A DNA stretch of 64,000 nucleotides from Flexivirga oryzae (GTDB taxonomy: Bacteria > Actinomycetota > Actinomycetes > Actinomycetales > Dermatophilaceae). Position numbers and translations under genes: made by a program. Where the stretch lies: contig NZ_JACHVQ010000001.1 of the NCBI RefSeq assembly GCF_014190805.1, positions 2,480,001-2,544,000 on the forward strand. The letters are read 5' to 3'. Positions 17,872 through 27,863 of this stretch are shown here, piece after piece (position 1 is the stretch's first letter; every line of letters begins with the position of its first letter). A model generated the notes under the pieces. That model was not told the DNA's origin. It worked only from the letters and a program-made list of their open reading frames with translations, and made no database searches.

Positions 17872-18438
17872 TCAGACCTCGAGGAGCTCGGCCTCCTTGC
17901 CCTTCAGCAGCTCGTCGACCTGGTCGACGTGCTTCTTGGTGGTGGCCTCCAGCTCCTTCTCGTGCCGGGTGCCCTCGTCCTCGCCGATGTCGCCGTCCTT
18001 CACCGCGCGGTCGATGTCCTCCTTGGCCTTGCGGCGGATGTTGCGGATGGACACCTTCGCGTCCTCGCCCTTGGTGCGGGCGAGTTTGATGTAGTCACGA
18101 CGACGCTCCTCGGTCAGCGCCGGCAGCACGACCCGGATGACGTTGCCGTCGTTGCTGGGGTTGACGCCCAGGTCGCTCTCCCGCAGCGTCTTCTCGATGC
18201 CGGCCATGGCGCTCTTGTCGAAGGGCTGGATGAGCACAGTGCGGGCCTCGGGGGTCTGGAAGGACGCCAGCTGCTGCAGCGGAGTCGGCGCACCGTAGTA
18301 GTCGACCAGCAGCTTGTTGAACATCGCGGCGTTGGCGCGGCCGGTGCGGATCGAGGCGAAGTCCTCCTTGGCGACCTCGATCGCCTTCTCCATCTTCTCC
18401 TCGGCCTCGAACAGGCTCTCGTCGATGCTGCCGTCCAT
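17872..18438 (-). CDS. frr: Ribosome recycling factor
   Basis: 188 residues, close to the usual 185. It carries the RRF pattern: EEKMEKAIEVAKEDFASIRTGRA near the start, YYGAPTPLQQLASFQTPEAR, SDLGVNPSNDGNVIRVVLPALTEERRRDYIK, and KEDIDRAVKDGDIGEDEG. With EF-G it splits post-termination ribosomes. An ATG at 18438 gives MDGSIDESL; the usual actinobacterial start context. It is preceded by pyrH with an 83-base gap. Confidence 0.96.
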   Translation of the reverse strand: MDGSIDESLFEAEEKMEKAIEVAKEDFASIRTGRANAAMFNKLLVDYYGAPTPLQQLASFQTPEARTVLIQPFDKSAMAGIEKTLRESDLGVNPSNDGNVIRVVLPALTEERRRDYIKLARTKGEDAKVSIRNIRRKAKEDIDRAVKDGDIGEDEGTRHEKELEATTKKHVDQVDELLKGKEAELLEV

Positions 18439-18521
18439 GATGTCGTGACCTTCTTCTCGTGGTGCGTGGGGGTATGTCGCGTGAGTCTAAACGCGTCCGG
18501 CCGGGCGGACCGGCAGCGGCG

Positions 18522-19253
18522 TCAGGCGCTCACCAGTGTCCCGATCTTCTCACCCTGCAACGCCTGCGCGATGTTGCCCGCGCCTTCCATGCCGAAGACC
18601 CGCATCGGCAGCTCGTTGTCCATGCACAGGCTGAACGCCGCGGCGTCGACGATCCGCAGGTTCTGGGACAGCGCCTCCTGGAAGGTCACCGTGTCGAGTT
18701 TGGTGGCCGTGGGGTCCTTCTTCGGGTCCGCGGTGTAGACCCCGTCGACGCCGTTCTTGGCGTAGAGGACCATGTCGCACTTGATCTCCAGGGCGCGCTG
18801 GGCGCTGACCGTGTCGGTGGAGAAGAACGGCATGCCGGCACCGGCACCGAAGATGACCACGCGGCCCTTCTCGAGGTGACGCATCGCGCGCCGCGGGATG
18901 TAGGGCTCGGCGACCTGCCCCATGGTGATGGCGGTCTGCACCCGGGTGTCGATGCCCTCCTTCTCCAGGAAGTCCTGCAGGGCCAGGCAGTTCATGACCG
19001 TGCCCAGCATGCCCATGTAGTCGGCCCGGGTGCGGTCCATGCCGCGCTCCTGCAACTCGGCGCCGCGGAAGAAGTTGCCGCCGCCGACCACGACGGCGAT
19101 CTGGACACCGGCCCCGGTCGCGACCGCGATCTGCTCGGCGATGCCGCGCACCACATCGGGGTCCAGTCCGATCTTGCCGCCGCCGAAAACCTCTCCGGAA
19201 AGCTTGAGCAGAACCCGCTGCGGGGTTTCTGGCTGGACGGAAGGATCGGTCAT
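18522..19253 (-). CDS. pyrH: UMP kinase
   Basis: 243 residues. It phosphorylates UMP to UDP. Amino-acid-kinase fold motifs are visible: RVLLKLSGEVFGG at the start, IAVVVGGGNFFRGAE near 70, a DYMGMLGTVMNCLALQD helix, and VYTADPKKDPTATKLD near 175. The start at 19253 is preferred over upstream frames because LLKLSGE then lies near residue 15. The 5' region holds a 12-bp inverted repeat (19274-19340). In most bacteria pyrH follows tsf; here the acetate block and two plus-strand genes separate them by about 10 kb. Confidence 0.95.
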   Translation of the reverse strand: MTDPSVQPETPQRVLLKLSGEVFGGGKIGLDPDVVRGIAEQIAVATGAGVQIAVVVGGGNFFRGAELQERGMDRTRADYMGMLGTVMNCLALQDFLEKEGIDTRVQTAITMGQVAEPYIPRRAMRHLEKGRVVIFGAGAGMPFFSTDTVSAQRALEIKCDMVLYAKNGVDGVYTADPKKDPTATKLDTVTFQEALSQNLRIVDAAAFSLCMDNELPMRVFGMEGAGNIAQALQGEKIGTLVSA

Positions 19254-19273
19254 AGGCACGGCCTCCGGTGGTC

Positions 19274-19340
19274 GGAAAAGCGGTCGTTTGATCCTGCCAC
19301 AGAGTGCTGCGCCGCGGATCGGGCGGGTGACCGCTTTTCC
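19274..19340. promoter_or_regulatory. Long inverted repeat between pyrH and the permease gene
   Basis: GGAAAAGCGGTC at 19274-19285 is perfectly inverted as GACCGCTTTTCC at 19329-19340, 43 bases apart. It occupies the divergent promoter region of pyrH (minus) and the APC permease (plus). It could be a pair of operator half-sites or a long-stem RNA structure. The binding factor is unknown. Confidence 0.45.
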
Positions 19341-19375
19341 ACCGTGCGCCCGGGTCGGCATTACATACTGAACCG

Positions 19376-21064
19376 ATGGGGAGCACCGGTACGGCACAGA
19401 GCGACATCAGCAAGCAGGCGGACGCGGACAGCGAGGACCGCAAGCTTCGCAAGGAGCTGGGGCTCTGGTCCCTGATGGCGGCCGGTGTCGGCAGCGTGAT
19501 CGGCTCCGGCTGGCTGTTCTCCTCGATGTATGCCGCCCAGACGGCAGGTCCGGCCGCCATCATCGCGTGGATCATCGCCGGTGCGCTGATGCTGATGATC
19601 GCGCTGGTGTTCGCCGAGCTCGGCATGGTGCGCCCCGAGTCCGGCGGGCTGGTGCGGTACCCGCTCTACTCCAACGGGCGGCTCGCCGCCAGCATCGTCG
19701 GCTGGGCGATGTGGCTGGCGTACGTCGCGAACCCGCCCAGCGAGGCGGCCGCCGTGGTGCAGTACGCCTCGAAGTGGTGGCACGGCGTCTACGACTCCGG
19801 CGCCGGCAAGCTGACCGCGCTGGGGACGCTGGTGGCGGTGCTCCTGATGGCCCTGTTCGTCATACTCAACTACTTCGGCGTCAAGTCGTTCGCCCGGTCC
19901 AACAACATCGTCACGGCGGTGAAGATCTGTATCCCGATCATCACCGTGATCCTGTTGCTCGCCAGCGGTTTCGGCGCGAACGACAAGGCCGGCGGCCTCA
20001 GCCACAACATCAGTGCGCACGGCTTCGCGCCCTACGGCATCAGCGCCGCGTTCAGCGCGATCGCGTCCGGCGGCCTGGTGTTCGCCTACACCGGCTTCCG
20101 CAACGTGATCGAGCTGTCCGGGGAGGCGGCGAACGCACGCCGTGACATCCCCCGCGCGATGGTCGTCACCATCGGCTTCACGATCGTGCTCTACCTGGGC
20201 CTGCAGTTGGGTTACCTGGGCTCGCTGCCGGGCAGCGAACTGGCGGGCGCGACCGGCTGGCACGGCGTCAACCTGGACTCCCCGTTCGCCGACCTGGCCA
20301 AGATGCTCGGGTTCACCTGGCTGTCCTGGCTGCTGATCGCGGACTCCTCGATCTCGCCCTCCGGCAGCGGCATCGTCTACACCGCGGCCAACGCCCGCAA
20401 CGTCTTCGGGCTGGCCAAGAACGGCTTCTTCCCGCGCGCGGTGATGAAGGTCAGTGACAAGACCGGGGTCCCGGTCGTCGCCATGCTGGTCAACTTCGTG
20501 CTCGGCGCGGCGATGATGATCCTGCTGCCCAGCTGGCACGACATCGTCGAGGTGCTCAGCGCCCTGGTGGCGATGACGTTCTCGATCGGGTCGGTGTCGC
20601 TGCTGGTCTTCCGCAACGTCGGCCTCGGCGGCCGGTCGCAGCGGCTGCGCGGCATGCCGGTCGTCGCACCGATCGCGTTCATGGTCAGCTCGCTGGTGAT
20701 CCTGTGGACCGACTGGGACACCCTGCTCAAGACGCTCATCCCGATCGGCATCGGGCTGGTGTGGTTCGCCGTCTCGTTCATCCGCGGCCAGCGCGACTCC
20801 GGCGACCTCAACGGCGGCATCTGGCTGGTGGTCTACCTGATCTTCACCTACGGCGTCGCCTCGTTGGGCACGTACGGCGGGTCCCGCGCGATCCCCGCCC
20901 CGTGGGACTCCGTCATCGTCGCCGTGGGTGCCCTGTTCCTCTACTGGTGGGGCGTGCGCGCCGGCACGACGTACCTGTCGGGCCACGAGCGGTTGCTCGA
21001 GGTCCTGCGCAGCCGGGCCGGTGACGACACCGACATCCTGAGCAAGGTCGAACCCACGGACTGA
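19376..21064 (+). CDS. APC-superfamily amino acid permease
   Basis: 562 residues with 12 to 14 membrane helices. The APC hallmark is in helix 1, LMAAGVGSVIGSGWLFSS near residue 40, with GxxIGxG contributing to substrate binding. Further blocks are ALVFAELGMVRPESGGLVRY, VFAYTGFRNVIELSGEAANARRDIPRA near 245, and SISPSGSGIVYTAANAR. It resembles the larger actinobacterial aspartate/glutamate or basic amino-acid porters (AspT/YbeC-like group), but the substrate cannot be fixed. Its TGA overlaps the ATG of the glycosidase pseudogene. It lies within the region that separates tsf from pyrH and is on the opposite strand to both. Confidence 0.88.
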   Translation: MGSTGTAQSDISKQADADSEDRKLRKELGLWSLMAAGVGSVIGSGWLFSSMYAAQTAGPAAIIAWIIAGALMLMIALVFAELGMVRPESGGLVRYPLYSNGRLAASIVGWAMWLAYVANPPSEAAAVVQYASKWWHGVYDSGAGKLTALGTLVAVLLMALFVILNYFGVKSFARSNNIVTAVKICIPIITVILLLASGFGANDKAGGLSHNISAHGFAPYGISAAFSAIASGGLVFAYTGFRNVIELSGEAANARRDIPRAMVVTIGFTIVLYLGLQLGYLGSLPGSELAGATGWHGVNLDSPFADLAKMLGFTWLSWLLIADSSISPSGSGIVYTAANARNVFGLAKNGFFPRAVMKVSDKTGVPVVAMLVNFVLGAAMMILLPSWHDIVEVLSALVAMTFSIGSVSLLVFRNVGLGGRSQRLRGMPVVAPIAFMVSSLVILWTDWDTLLKTLIPIGIGLVWFAVSFIRGQRDSGDLNGGIWLVVYLIFTYGVASLGTYGGSRAIPAPWDSVIVAVGALFLYWWGVRAGTTYLSGHERLLEVLRSRAGDDTDILSKVEPTD

Positions 21065-22265
21065 TGGACCCCACCGACCCGGGCTCCGTCGCGGAGCGGC
21101 CCCCGCTGCGCTTCGGCGCGAACTACGTCCCCTCGCACGGCTGGTTCTACAGCTGCTCGACTTCGACCCGGGCGCCGCGGAGGCGGACCTGACCGACCTG
21201 GCCGGGCTCGGGATGGACCACGTGCGGATCTTCCCCGTCTGGCCGTGGATCCAGCCGGGCCGAGGGCACCTGCGCTCGTCGGCCGTGGACGACGTGCGGC
21301 AGCTGGTCCGCATCGCGGCGAGGCTGGGCCTCGACGTGTGCGTCGACCTGGTCCAGGGCCATCTGTCCAGTTTCGACTTCGTGCCGTCCTGGGCGCTGAC
21401 CTGGCACCGGGCGAGCGTCTTCGAGGACCGCCGCGTGCGCGACGGCCTGCGGGCCTATGTGACCGCCATGGTCGATGAACTCGCCGGTGAACCGGGCGTT
21501 TTCGCGTTCACCCTGGGCAACGAGGTCAACAACCTGTGGCCGGCGAACCCGACGTCGGTCGATGCGTCCACCGGCTGGGCGGCGGAGCTGGTCGAGGTCG
21601 TGCGGGAGCACGCCCGCACCGGTCAACAGGTGATCCACTCGCTGTTCGACGACGCGTTCTACGCACCCGATCACCCCTTCGGGCCGCAGGACGTCGTGCG
21701 TCTCGGTGACGTGTCGTCGGTGCACTCGTGGGTGTTCAACGGGACGTCGGCGGTGGACGGGCCGCTCGGTCCCGCGACGACGAGTCACGCGGCGTACCTG
21801 GCCGAGCTCGCGGTGGCCTGCGGCGGCCCGGACCGGCCGGTATGGTTGCAGGAGGTCGGTGCACCGCTGCCGGACGTGCCGCTCGAGCACGCAGCCGAAT
21901 TCGTCCGCCGCACCGTGGCATCGGTGACCGCGCTCCCCCAGCTCGTCGGCATCACCTGGTGGTGCTCGCACGACGTCGACCGCCGTCAGCTGGACTTCCC
22001 CGACCGGGAGTACGACCTCGGCCTCTTCACGGTCGACCACCGCGCCAAACCGGCCGCGGACGCGCTGCGGGCCGCGATCGCCCGCGCCCGCGAGGCCAGG
22101 CCGGCCGCCGCGCCGCGGCCGGTCCTGACTGCACCGGACGACATCCTGCGACACCCGCGCAGCCGCGGATCCGTCGCTCCTGGAAGCGAATTCCACCGTG
22201 CCTGGGTCGCTGCCGGCCGGCAGCCCGACGGCAGCGTCATACCCGCCAGGATTCAACTCCCCTGA
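21064..22265 (+). pseudogene. Glycoside hydrolase 5-like cellulase/mannanase gene with a one-base frameshift
   Basis: The ATG at 21064 opens RFGANYVPSHGWFYS, the standard N-terminus of this family, but the frame ends at a TGA near 21190. From about 21153 the next frame continues without break as LLDFDPGAAEADLTDLAGLGMDHVRIF. Family members have W between the two parts, so a single G lost from a TGG codon near 21152-21156 explains it. The rest is intact: LGNEVNNLW holds the acid/base Glu, WLQEVGAP the nucleophile Glu, and ITWWCSHDVDRR follows. The second part alone could be translated from the ATG at 21213 (350 residues) but would lack strand 1 of the barrel. It could be a true inactivating mutation or a base-calling error. 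Confidence 0.8.
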
Positions 22266-22273
22266 CACGCGAA

Positions 22274-22314
22274 GAATCCGGCTGCCCCGAACCTGAGGTG
22301 GGACAGCCGGATTC
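22274..22314. terminator. Bidirectional terminator hairpin between glycosidase and acs
   Basis: GAATCCGGCTG at 22274-22284 pairs with CAGCCGGATTC at 22304-22314 (11 bp), with three further G-C pairs after one mismatch. It lies in the 65-base gap between two convergent genes, so it can serve both. Confidence 0.75.
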
Positions 22315-22330
22315 GTGATCGGTGCGGGCG

Positions 22331-24310
<1,980 letters not shown>

Positions 24311-24427
24311 CGTTTGTCTCCTTGTGTTCAGTCGTCAGTGGACCGAGTGGGCGTGGGCGACACCTCTCACTCAATCACTCACCGGGCGGGAATGCTGCCG
24401 AAGTCGCGACCTTCGCGAACCCGCCGG

Positions 24428-24462
24428 ACCGGGCGGGCCCGGTGTTGCCGAACCCGCCCGGT
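24428..24462 (-). terminator. Terminator-like hairpin after the SatP gene
   Basis: ACCGGGCGGG at 24428-24437 pairs with CCCGCCCGGT at 24453-24462 (10 bp, 15-base loop), 18 bases beyond the satP stop. A further copy of ACCGGGCGGG at 24381-24390 could form an alternative pairing with the same right arm. Confidence 0.6.
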
Positions 24463-24480
24463 GTCGGTCGTGCGGGTGGC

Positions 24481-25074
24481 TCAGCGCGGGAAGGTCGGCA
24501 GCACCGTCCGCTTGAACGTGAAGTTCGCGACCGTGGCGAACGACGCGTACCAGGCGGCGATCGCCGTCACGATGCCCACGTAGCCGCCGGTCTTGGTCAG
24601 CCCGCTGCTCGTGCCGAACTCACCGAAGGCCAGCAGGAAGTAGGTGATGGTCAACAGGATGAACACCACCAGGACCGCACCACTCGTCCGGACGGCCGCA
24701 ACCGTCATGTAGAGGGTGAAGATGCCCCAGGCCAGCAGATAGAGGCCGAGGCCCTTGTTGACGTCGGCGCCGGCACCGGACAGGTCGGTGTGACCGGTCA
24801 GCCACCAGAAGGAGATCCAGAAGGCGCCATACGAACAGAACGCGGTGGCACCGAAGGTGTTGCCCTTGGCGAATTCCCACAGACCCGCAGCGAGCTGGGC
24901 GATGCCGCCGTAGGCGAAGGCGAGGCCGAAGACGACCGGCTCCACCTTGTCGGGCACGATGCCGGCGTTCACGACGCTCAGCACGAACGTGGTCAGCGCG
25001 AAACCACCGAGGCCGAGCGCCGCGGGATCGGCGAGGTGCGAGCCCGGTGCCGGGCTTTTGGTCAACTCGGACAT
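24481..25074 (-). CDS. satP: Acetate channel/transporter of the GPR1/FUN34/YaaH (SatP) family
   Basis: 197 residues with six membrane helices. The family signature NPAPLGL is here DPAALGLGGFALTTF near residue 16. Other blocks are GLAFAYGGIAQLAAGLWEFAKGNTFGATAFCSYGAFW (given by AYGGIAQ and SYGAFW), and LGLYLLAWGIFTLYM. The family forms hexameric channels for acetate or succinate with protons. A perfect TGTGA-N6-TCACA site is centred about 108 bases upstream of its start. Neighbours acs and the ActP-like symporter make acetate the likely substrate. Confidence 0.92.
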   Translation of the reverse strand: MSELTKSPAPGSHLADPAALGLGGFALTTFVLSVVNAGIVPDKVEPVVFGLAFAYGGIAQLAAGLWEFAKGNTFGATAFCSYGAFWISFWWLTGHTDLSGAGADVNKGLGLYLLAWGIFTLYMTVAAVRTSGAVLVVFILLTITYFLLAFGEFGTSSGLTKTGGYVGIVTAIAAWYASFATVANFTFKRTVLPTFPR

Positions 25075-25174
25075 GGAAGGACTCCTGATGTCGTCGGAAG
25101 TGGACGGCGTTCGCCGCCGTTTCGCACGCTAGTGCGGACCTCGGAGTCTTCGTCAGCGGTTGGATCGGTGATGA

Positions 25175-25190
25175 TGTGAGCGGGGTCACA
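25175..25190. promoter_or_regulatory. Perfect CRP/GlxR-type operator
   Basis: TGTGA-GCGGGG-TCACA matches the cAMP receptor protein/GlxR consensus TGTGA-N6-TCACA exactly. It lies upstream of satP and its right half overlaps the stop codon of the ActP gene. In related actinobacteria GlxR controls acetate and glyoxylate genes. Regulation of satP here is inference. Confidence 0.6.
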
Positions 25191-26766
25191 TGGTCGCCGG
25201 GCGTCGATCGTCGCGTCGGTGAGCGGTCGGTCTGCCGGGCTGAACGGTCGGCCGGGACGAGCGGTCCGGGTCGAAGCTCCCGCGGTCCAGATCGAGGTGC
25301 TCCGGGGTGTGCAGTCGCACCATCGTGCGCATCACACCGGGCGGCCGCCGGTCGGCGGTGGCGAGGGAGACCACGATCATCACGGCGAGCGCCAGCGGCG
25401 TCGTCCACGCCGCCGGCTGGGCGAGCAACGGACCGGCGACACCTGGCGCGTGATAGCCGGCGAGCGCCGCGACCACGGCGATGGTGCAGGTCACGCCGCC
25501 GACGACCAGACCGGTGATGGCGCCGGGTGCGGTCAGCCCGCGCCACCAGATGCCGAGCAGCAGCAGCGGGCAGAACGTCGAGGCCGCCACCGCGAAGGCG
25601 AGCTCGACGGCCCGCGCGACCGGCACCCCGCTGGAGGCCATCAGCAGCGCGAGCGTGAGGGACACCACCAGTGCCGTCGCGAGCCGGAAGTCCCGGACCG
25701 ACTCCGAACGGCCGCGCAGCACGTCCTGACTGAGCACGCCGGCCACCGACACCGCCAGGCCGGAGGAGGTCGACAGGAACGCGGCGAACGCCCCGGCGCC
25801 GAGCAGACCCGTGAGCAGGTCGGCGCCGAATCCGTGCAGCACGTCGGTCGGTAACTCCAGCACGACCGCGTCGGTGCGCCCGGACTCGACCAGGCGGAAG
25901 CTGTAGATGCGGCCGAGCACGCCATACATCGTCGGCAGCAGGTAGAACACGCTGAGCAGGCCGAGCACCCCGAGGGTGGTGCGCCGCGCGGCACGGCCGT
26001 CGATGTTGGTGTAGAACCGGGCGACCACGTGCGGCAGGCCCATCGTGCCGAGGAACGTCGCGACCATCAGCGAGTAGACCAGGTAGGTCGCGTAGCGCCC
26101 TTGCATCGGTTCGACCCAGTCGGTCATGTGCAGCTGTGGCGGTGTCGCGCCGCCGGTGCGGCGCCAGTGCGCGAGCAGGACGGCGAGCGGGATGATCAGG
26201 GCGGTGAGCTTCAGCCAGTACTGGAAGGCCTGGGTGAGGGTGATCGAGCGCATCCCGCCGGACAGCACGATGACCAGCACGACGGCCGCGACCAGCACCG
26301 AGCCGGTCCAGGTGGGTGCGCCGACCAGGGTGCGCAGGGTCAGCCCGGCGCCCTGGAACTGCGGCAGCAGGTAGAGCACACCGATGAGGGCGACCACCAC
26401 GCTGGACACCTTGCGGGCCGCCTGCGACTCCAGGCGCAGCTCGGCGAAGTCGGACAGCGTGTAGGCGCCCGAGCGGCGCAACGGTGCGGCGACCAGCACC
26501 AGCAGCACGAGGTAGCCGGCGGTCCAGCCGACGGAGTACCAGAGGGCGTCCGCGCCCTGCGCGAGGATCAGCCCGGCAGCGCCGAGGAACGAAGCGGCTG
26601 AAAGGTATTCGCCGCTGATCGCGGACGCGTTGACGACCGGGCCGACGCTGCGGGAGGCGACGTAGAAGTCGCTGGTGGTGCGCGACACGCGCACCCCGTA
26701 GACACCGATCGCCAGGGTGAACACCGACACCGTGAGGACCGCGACCAGTCCGACGCCGGCGTTCAT
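25186..26766 (-). CDS. Sodium:solute symporter family acetate permease (ActP-like)
   Basis: 526 residues, about 13 membrane helices. SSS features are DFYVASRSVGPVVNASAISGEYLSAASFLGAAGLI near residue 30 (shown by ASRSVG and GEYLSAASF), GGMRSITLTQAFQYWLK near 190, and FLSTSSGLAVSVAGVLSQDVL near 350. The S-A-A-S-F pair near helix 1 and the T-S-S near helix 8 correspond to the Na-binding positions of the family. The N-terminal ATG at 26766 overlaps the preceding small gene by 4 bases. The C-terminus is a basic, Pro-rich cytoplasmic tail. Its partners point to acetate or another short monocarboxylate. Confidence 0.9.
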   Translation of the reverse strand: MNAGVGLVAVLTVSVFTLAIGVYGVRVSRTTSDFYVASRSVGPVVNASAISGEYLSAASFLGAAGLILAQGADALWYSVGWTAGYLVLLVLVAAPLRRSGAYTLSDFAELRLESQAARKVSSVVVALIGVLYLLPQFQGAGLTLRTLVGAPTWTGSVLVAAVVLVIVLSGGMRSITLTQAFQYWLKLTALIIPLAVLLAHWRRTGGATPPQLHMTDWVEPMQGRYATYLVYSLMVATFLGTMGLPHVVARFYTNIDGRAARRTTLGVLGLLSVFYLLPTMYGVLGRIYSFRLVESGRTDAVVLELPTDVLHGFGADLLTGLLGAGAFAAFLSTSSGLAVSVAGVLSQDVLRGRSESVRDFRLATALVVSLTLALLMASSGVPVARAVELAFAVAASTFCPLLLLGIWWRGLTAPGAITGLVVGGVTCTIAVVAALAGYHAPGVAGPLLAQPAAWTTPLALAVMIVVSLATADRRPPGVMRTMVRLHTPEHLDLDRGSFDPDRSSRPTVQPGRPTAHRRDDRRPATM

Positions 26767-27131
26767 GATCTGTCCAGCAGACGGGTGAACCCGGCCTCGT
26801 TGCGTTCGGCATACCGCACGTAGAACCAACCCAGTCCGAGCAGCACCGGATAGACCAGAACACCCAGCAGCAGCCACGGCAGGGGTATGCCGAGCACGTG
26901 CATCCGGCGGACCCCGGGTGCCACCTCGAAGATCAGCGGCAGGGCGCCCAGCGAGAGCGCGAGGAGCAGGAGGACCACGCCGGCCAGCCGCAGCTGGGCG
27001 CGCATCAGCGAGCGGAGCAACGCGTCGCCCAGCCGGGACTGAGCGTCGATCTCCTGGCTCATCGCCGTGACGTCGGGGGCGACGGTGCGCCGGCGCTCGA
27101 CCCGGACCCGGCGACCCGGGGGCGTGGTCAC
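26763..27131 (-). CDS. Small two-helix membrane protein (DUF485-like partner of the symporter)
   Basis: 122 residues from a GTG at 27131. A basic N-terminus (PPGRRVRVERRR) precedes two hydrophobic helices (LRLAGVVLLLLALSLGALPLIF and LPWLLLGVLVYPVLLGLGWFYV), then RYAERNEAGFTRLLD. This two-helix layout beside an SSS symporter matches the DUF485/YjcH role seen next to actP in many bacteria, though it is divergent. It overlaps the upstream regulator (GTGA) and the downstream symporter (ATGA), so all three are translationally coupled. Confidence 0.8.
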   Translation of the reverse strand: MTTPPGRRVRVERRRTVAPDVTAMSQEIDAQSRLGDALLRSLMRAQLRLAGVVLLLLALSLGALPLIFEVAPGVRRMHVLGIPLPWLLLGVLVYPVLLGLGWFYVRYAERNEAGFTRLLDRS

Positions 27132-27862
27132 GGCCCGCCCCCGCTCGCGCCGCGCAGCAGCACGTCCTTGAGCTCCCGGGCCCGGCGCCGGCTCACCTCC
27201 AGCTCGTGCCCGTCGATCACGACGATGCACCGCTGGTCGTGCTGACGCAGCTCGGTGATGTGCCGGGTGCTGACCAGGTAACTGCGGTGGATGCGCAGGA
27301 AACCCGCGTCCGCCCAGTCGCGTTCGAGGTTGCCGAGCGACAGCCGGACCAGGTGTGCCGCGCCGTCGGTGTGCAGTCGGACGTAGTCGCCGTGCGCCTC
27401 CACGAAGTGCACGTCGGACCTGCGGACGAAGCGGGTGACTCCCCCGAGCTCGACCGGGATGGTGGGGTCGGCCGGCTTCGGGGTGACCGGCGCGTCGTGG
27501 GCCAGCACCCGCCGTACGGCCTCCTGGACCCTCGCCTCCCGCACCGGCTTCAGCAGGTAGTCGACGACGTCCAGCTCGAACGCCTCGACGGCATGCGCGT
27601 CGTGCGCGGTCACGAACACCACGGCGGGTGGCCGCTCGAACCGCGCGAGCACCCGCGCCAGGTCGAGACCGCTGAGGCCCGGCATGGCGATGTCCAGGAA
27701 GACGGCGTCGAACAGCGTCGATTCCAGGGCACGCAGCGCCTCGACCCCGGATCCGACAGCCTCCACCGAGGCAACCGGCTCGAGCTGCTCGATCATGTAG
27801 GCCAGCTCGCCGCGCGCCGGGGGCTCGTCGTCGACGACGAGCACCCGCAGGTGGTCCGGCAT
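27128..27862 (-). CDS. LytTR-family response regulator
   Basis: 244 residues. The receiver domain begins RVLVVDDEPPARGELAYMIEQ, the phosphoacceptor Asp is in AVFLDIAMPGLSGLDLA, and the Lys is in YLLKPV. The C-terminal LytTR DNA-binding domain has VHFVEAHGDYVRLHTD and FLRIHRSYLVSTRHITEL. An in-frame ATG at 27874 would overlap the kinase stop; the ATG at 27862 follows it directly. It belongs to one operon with the kinase, the DUF485-like protein and the symporter. By analogy with known LytS/LytR-type pairs that sense carboxylates (for example YpdAB/BtsSR), it may induce the symporter; this is inference. Confidence 0.9.
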   Translation of the reverse strand: MPDHLRVLVVDDEPPARGELAYMIEQLEPVASVEAVGSGVEALRALESTLFDAVFLDIAMPGLSGLDLARVLARFERPPAVVFVTAHDAHAVEAFELDVVDYLLKPVREARVQEAVRRVLAHDAPVTPKPADPTIPVELGGVTRFVRRSDVHFVEAHGDYVRLHTDGAAHLVRLSLGNLERDWADAGFLRIHRSYLVSTRHITELRQHDQRCIVVIDGHELEVSRRRARELKDVLLRGASGGGP

Positions 27863-27863
27863 G

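Noticed and set aside
19361..21313. Open frame of 650 codons on the minus strand
   Set aside because: It is antisense to the amino-acid permease, whose membrane helices and APC motif are clear.
25186..26877. Longer symporter start at 26877
   Set aside because: The extra residues overlap the small upstream membrane-protein gene and precede the first natural SSS helix; the ATG at 26766 has an ATGA overlap.
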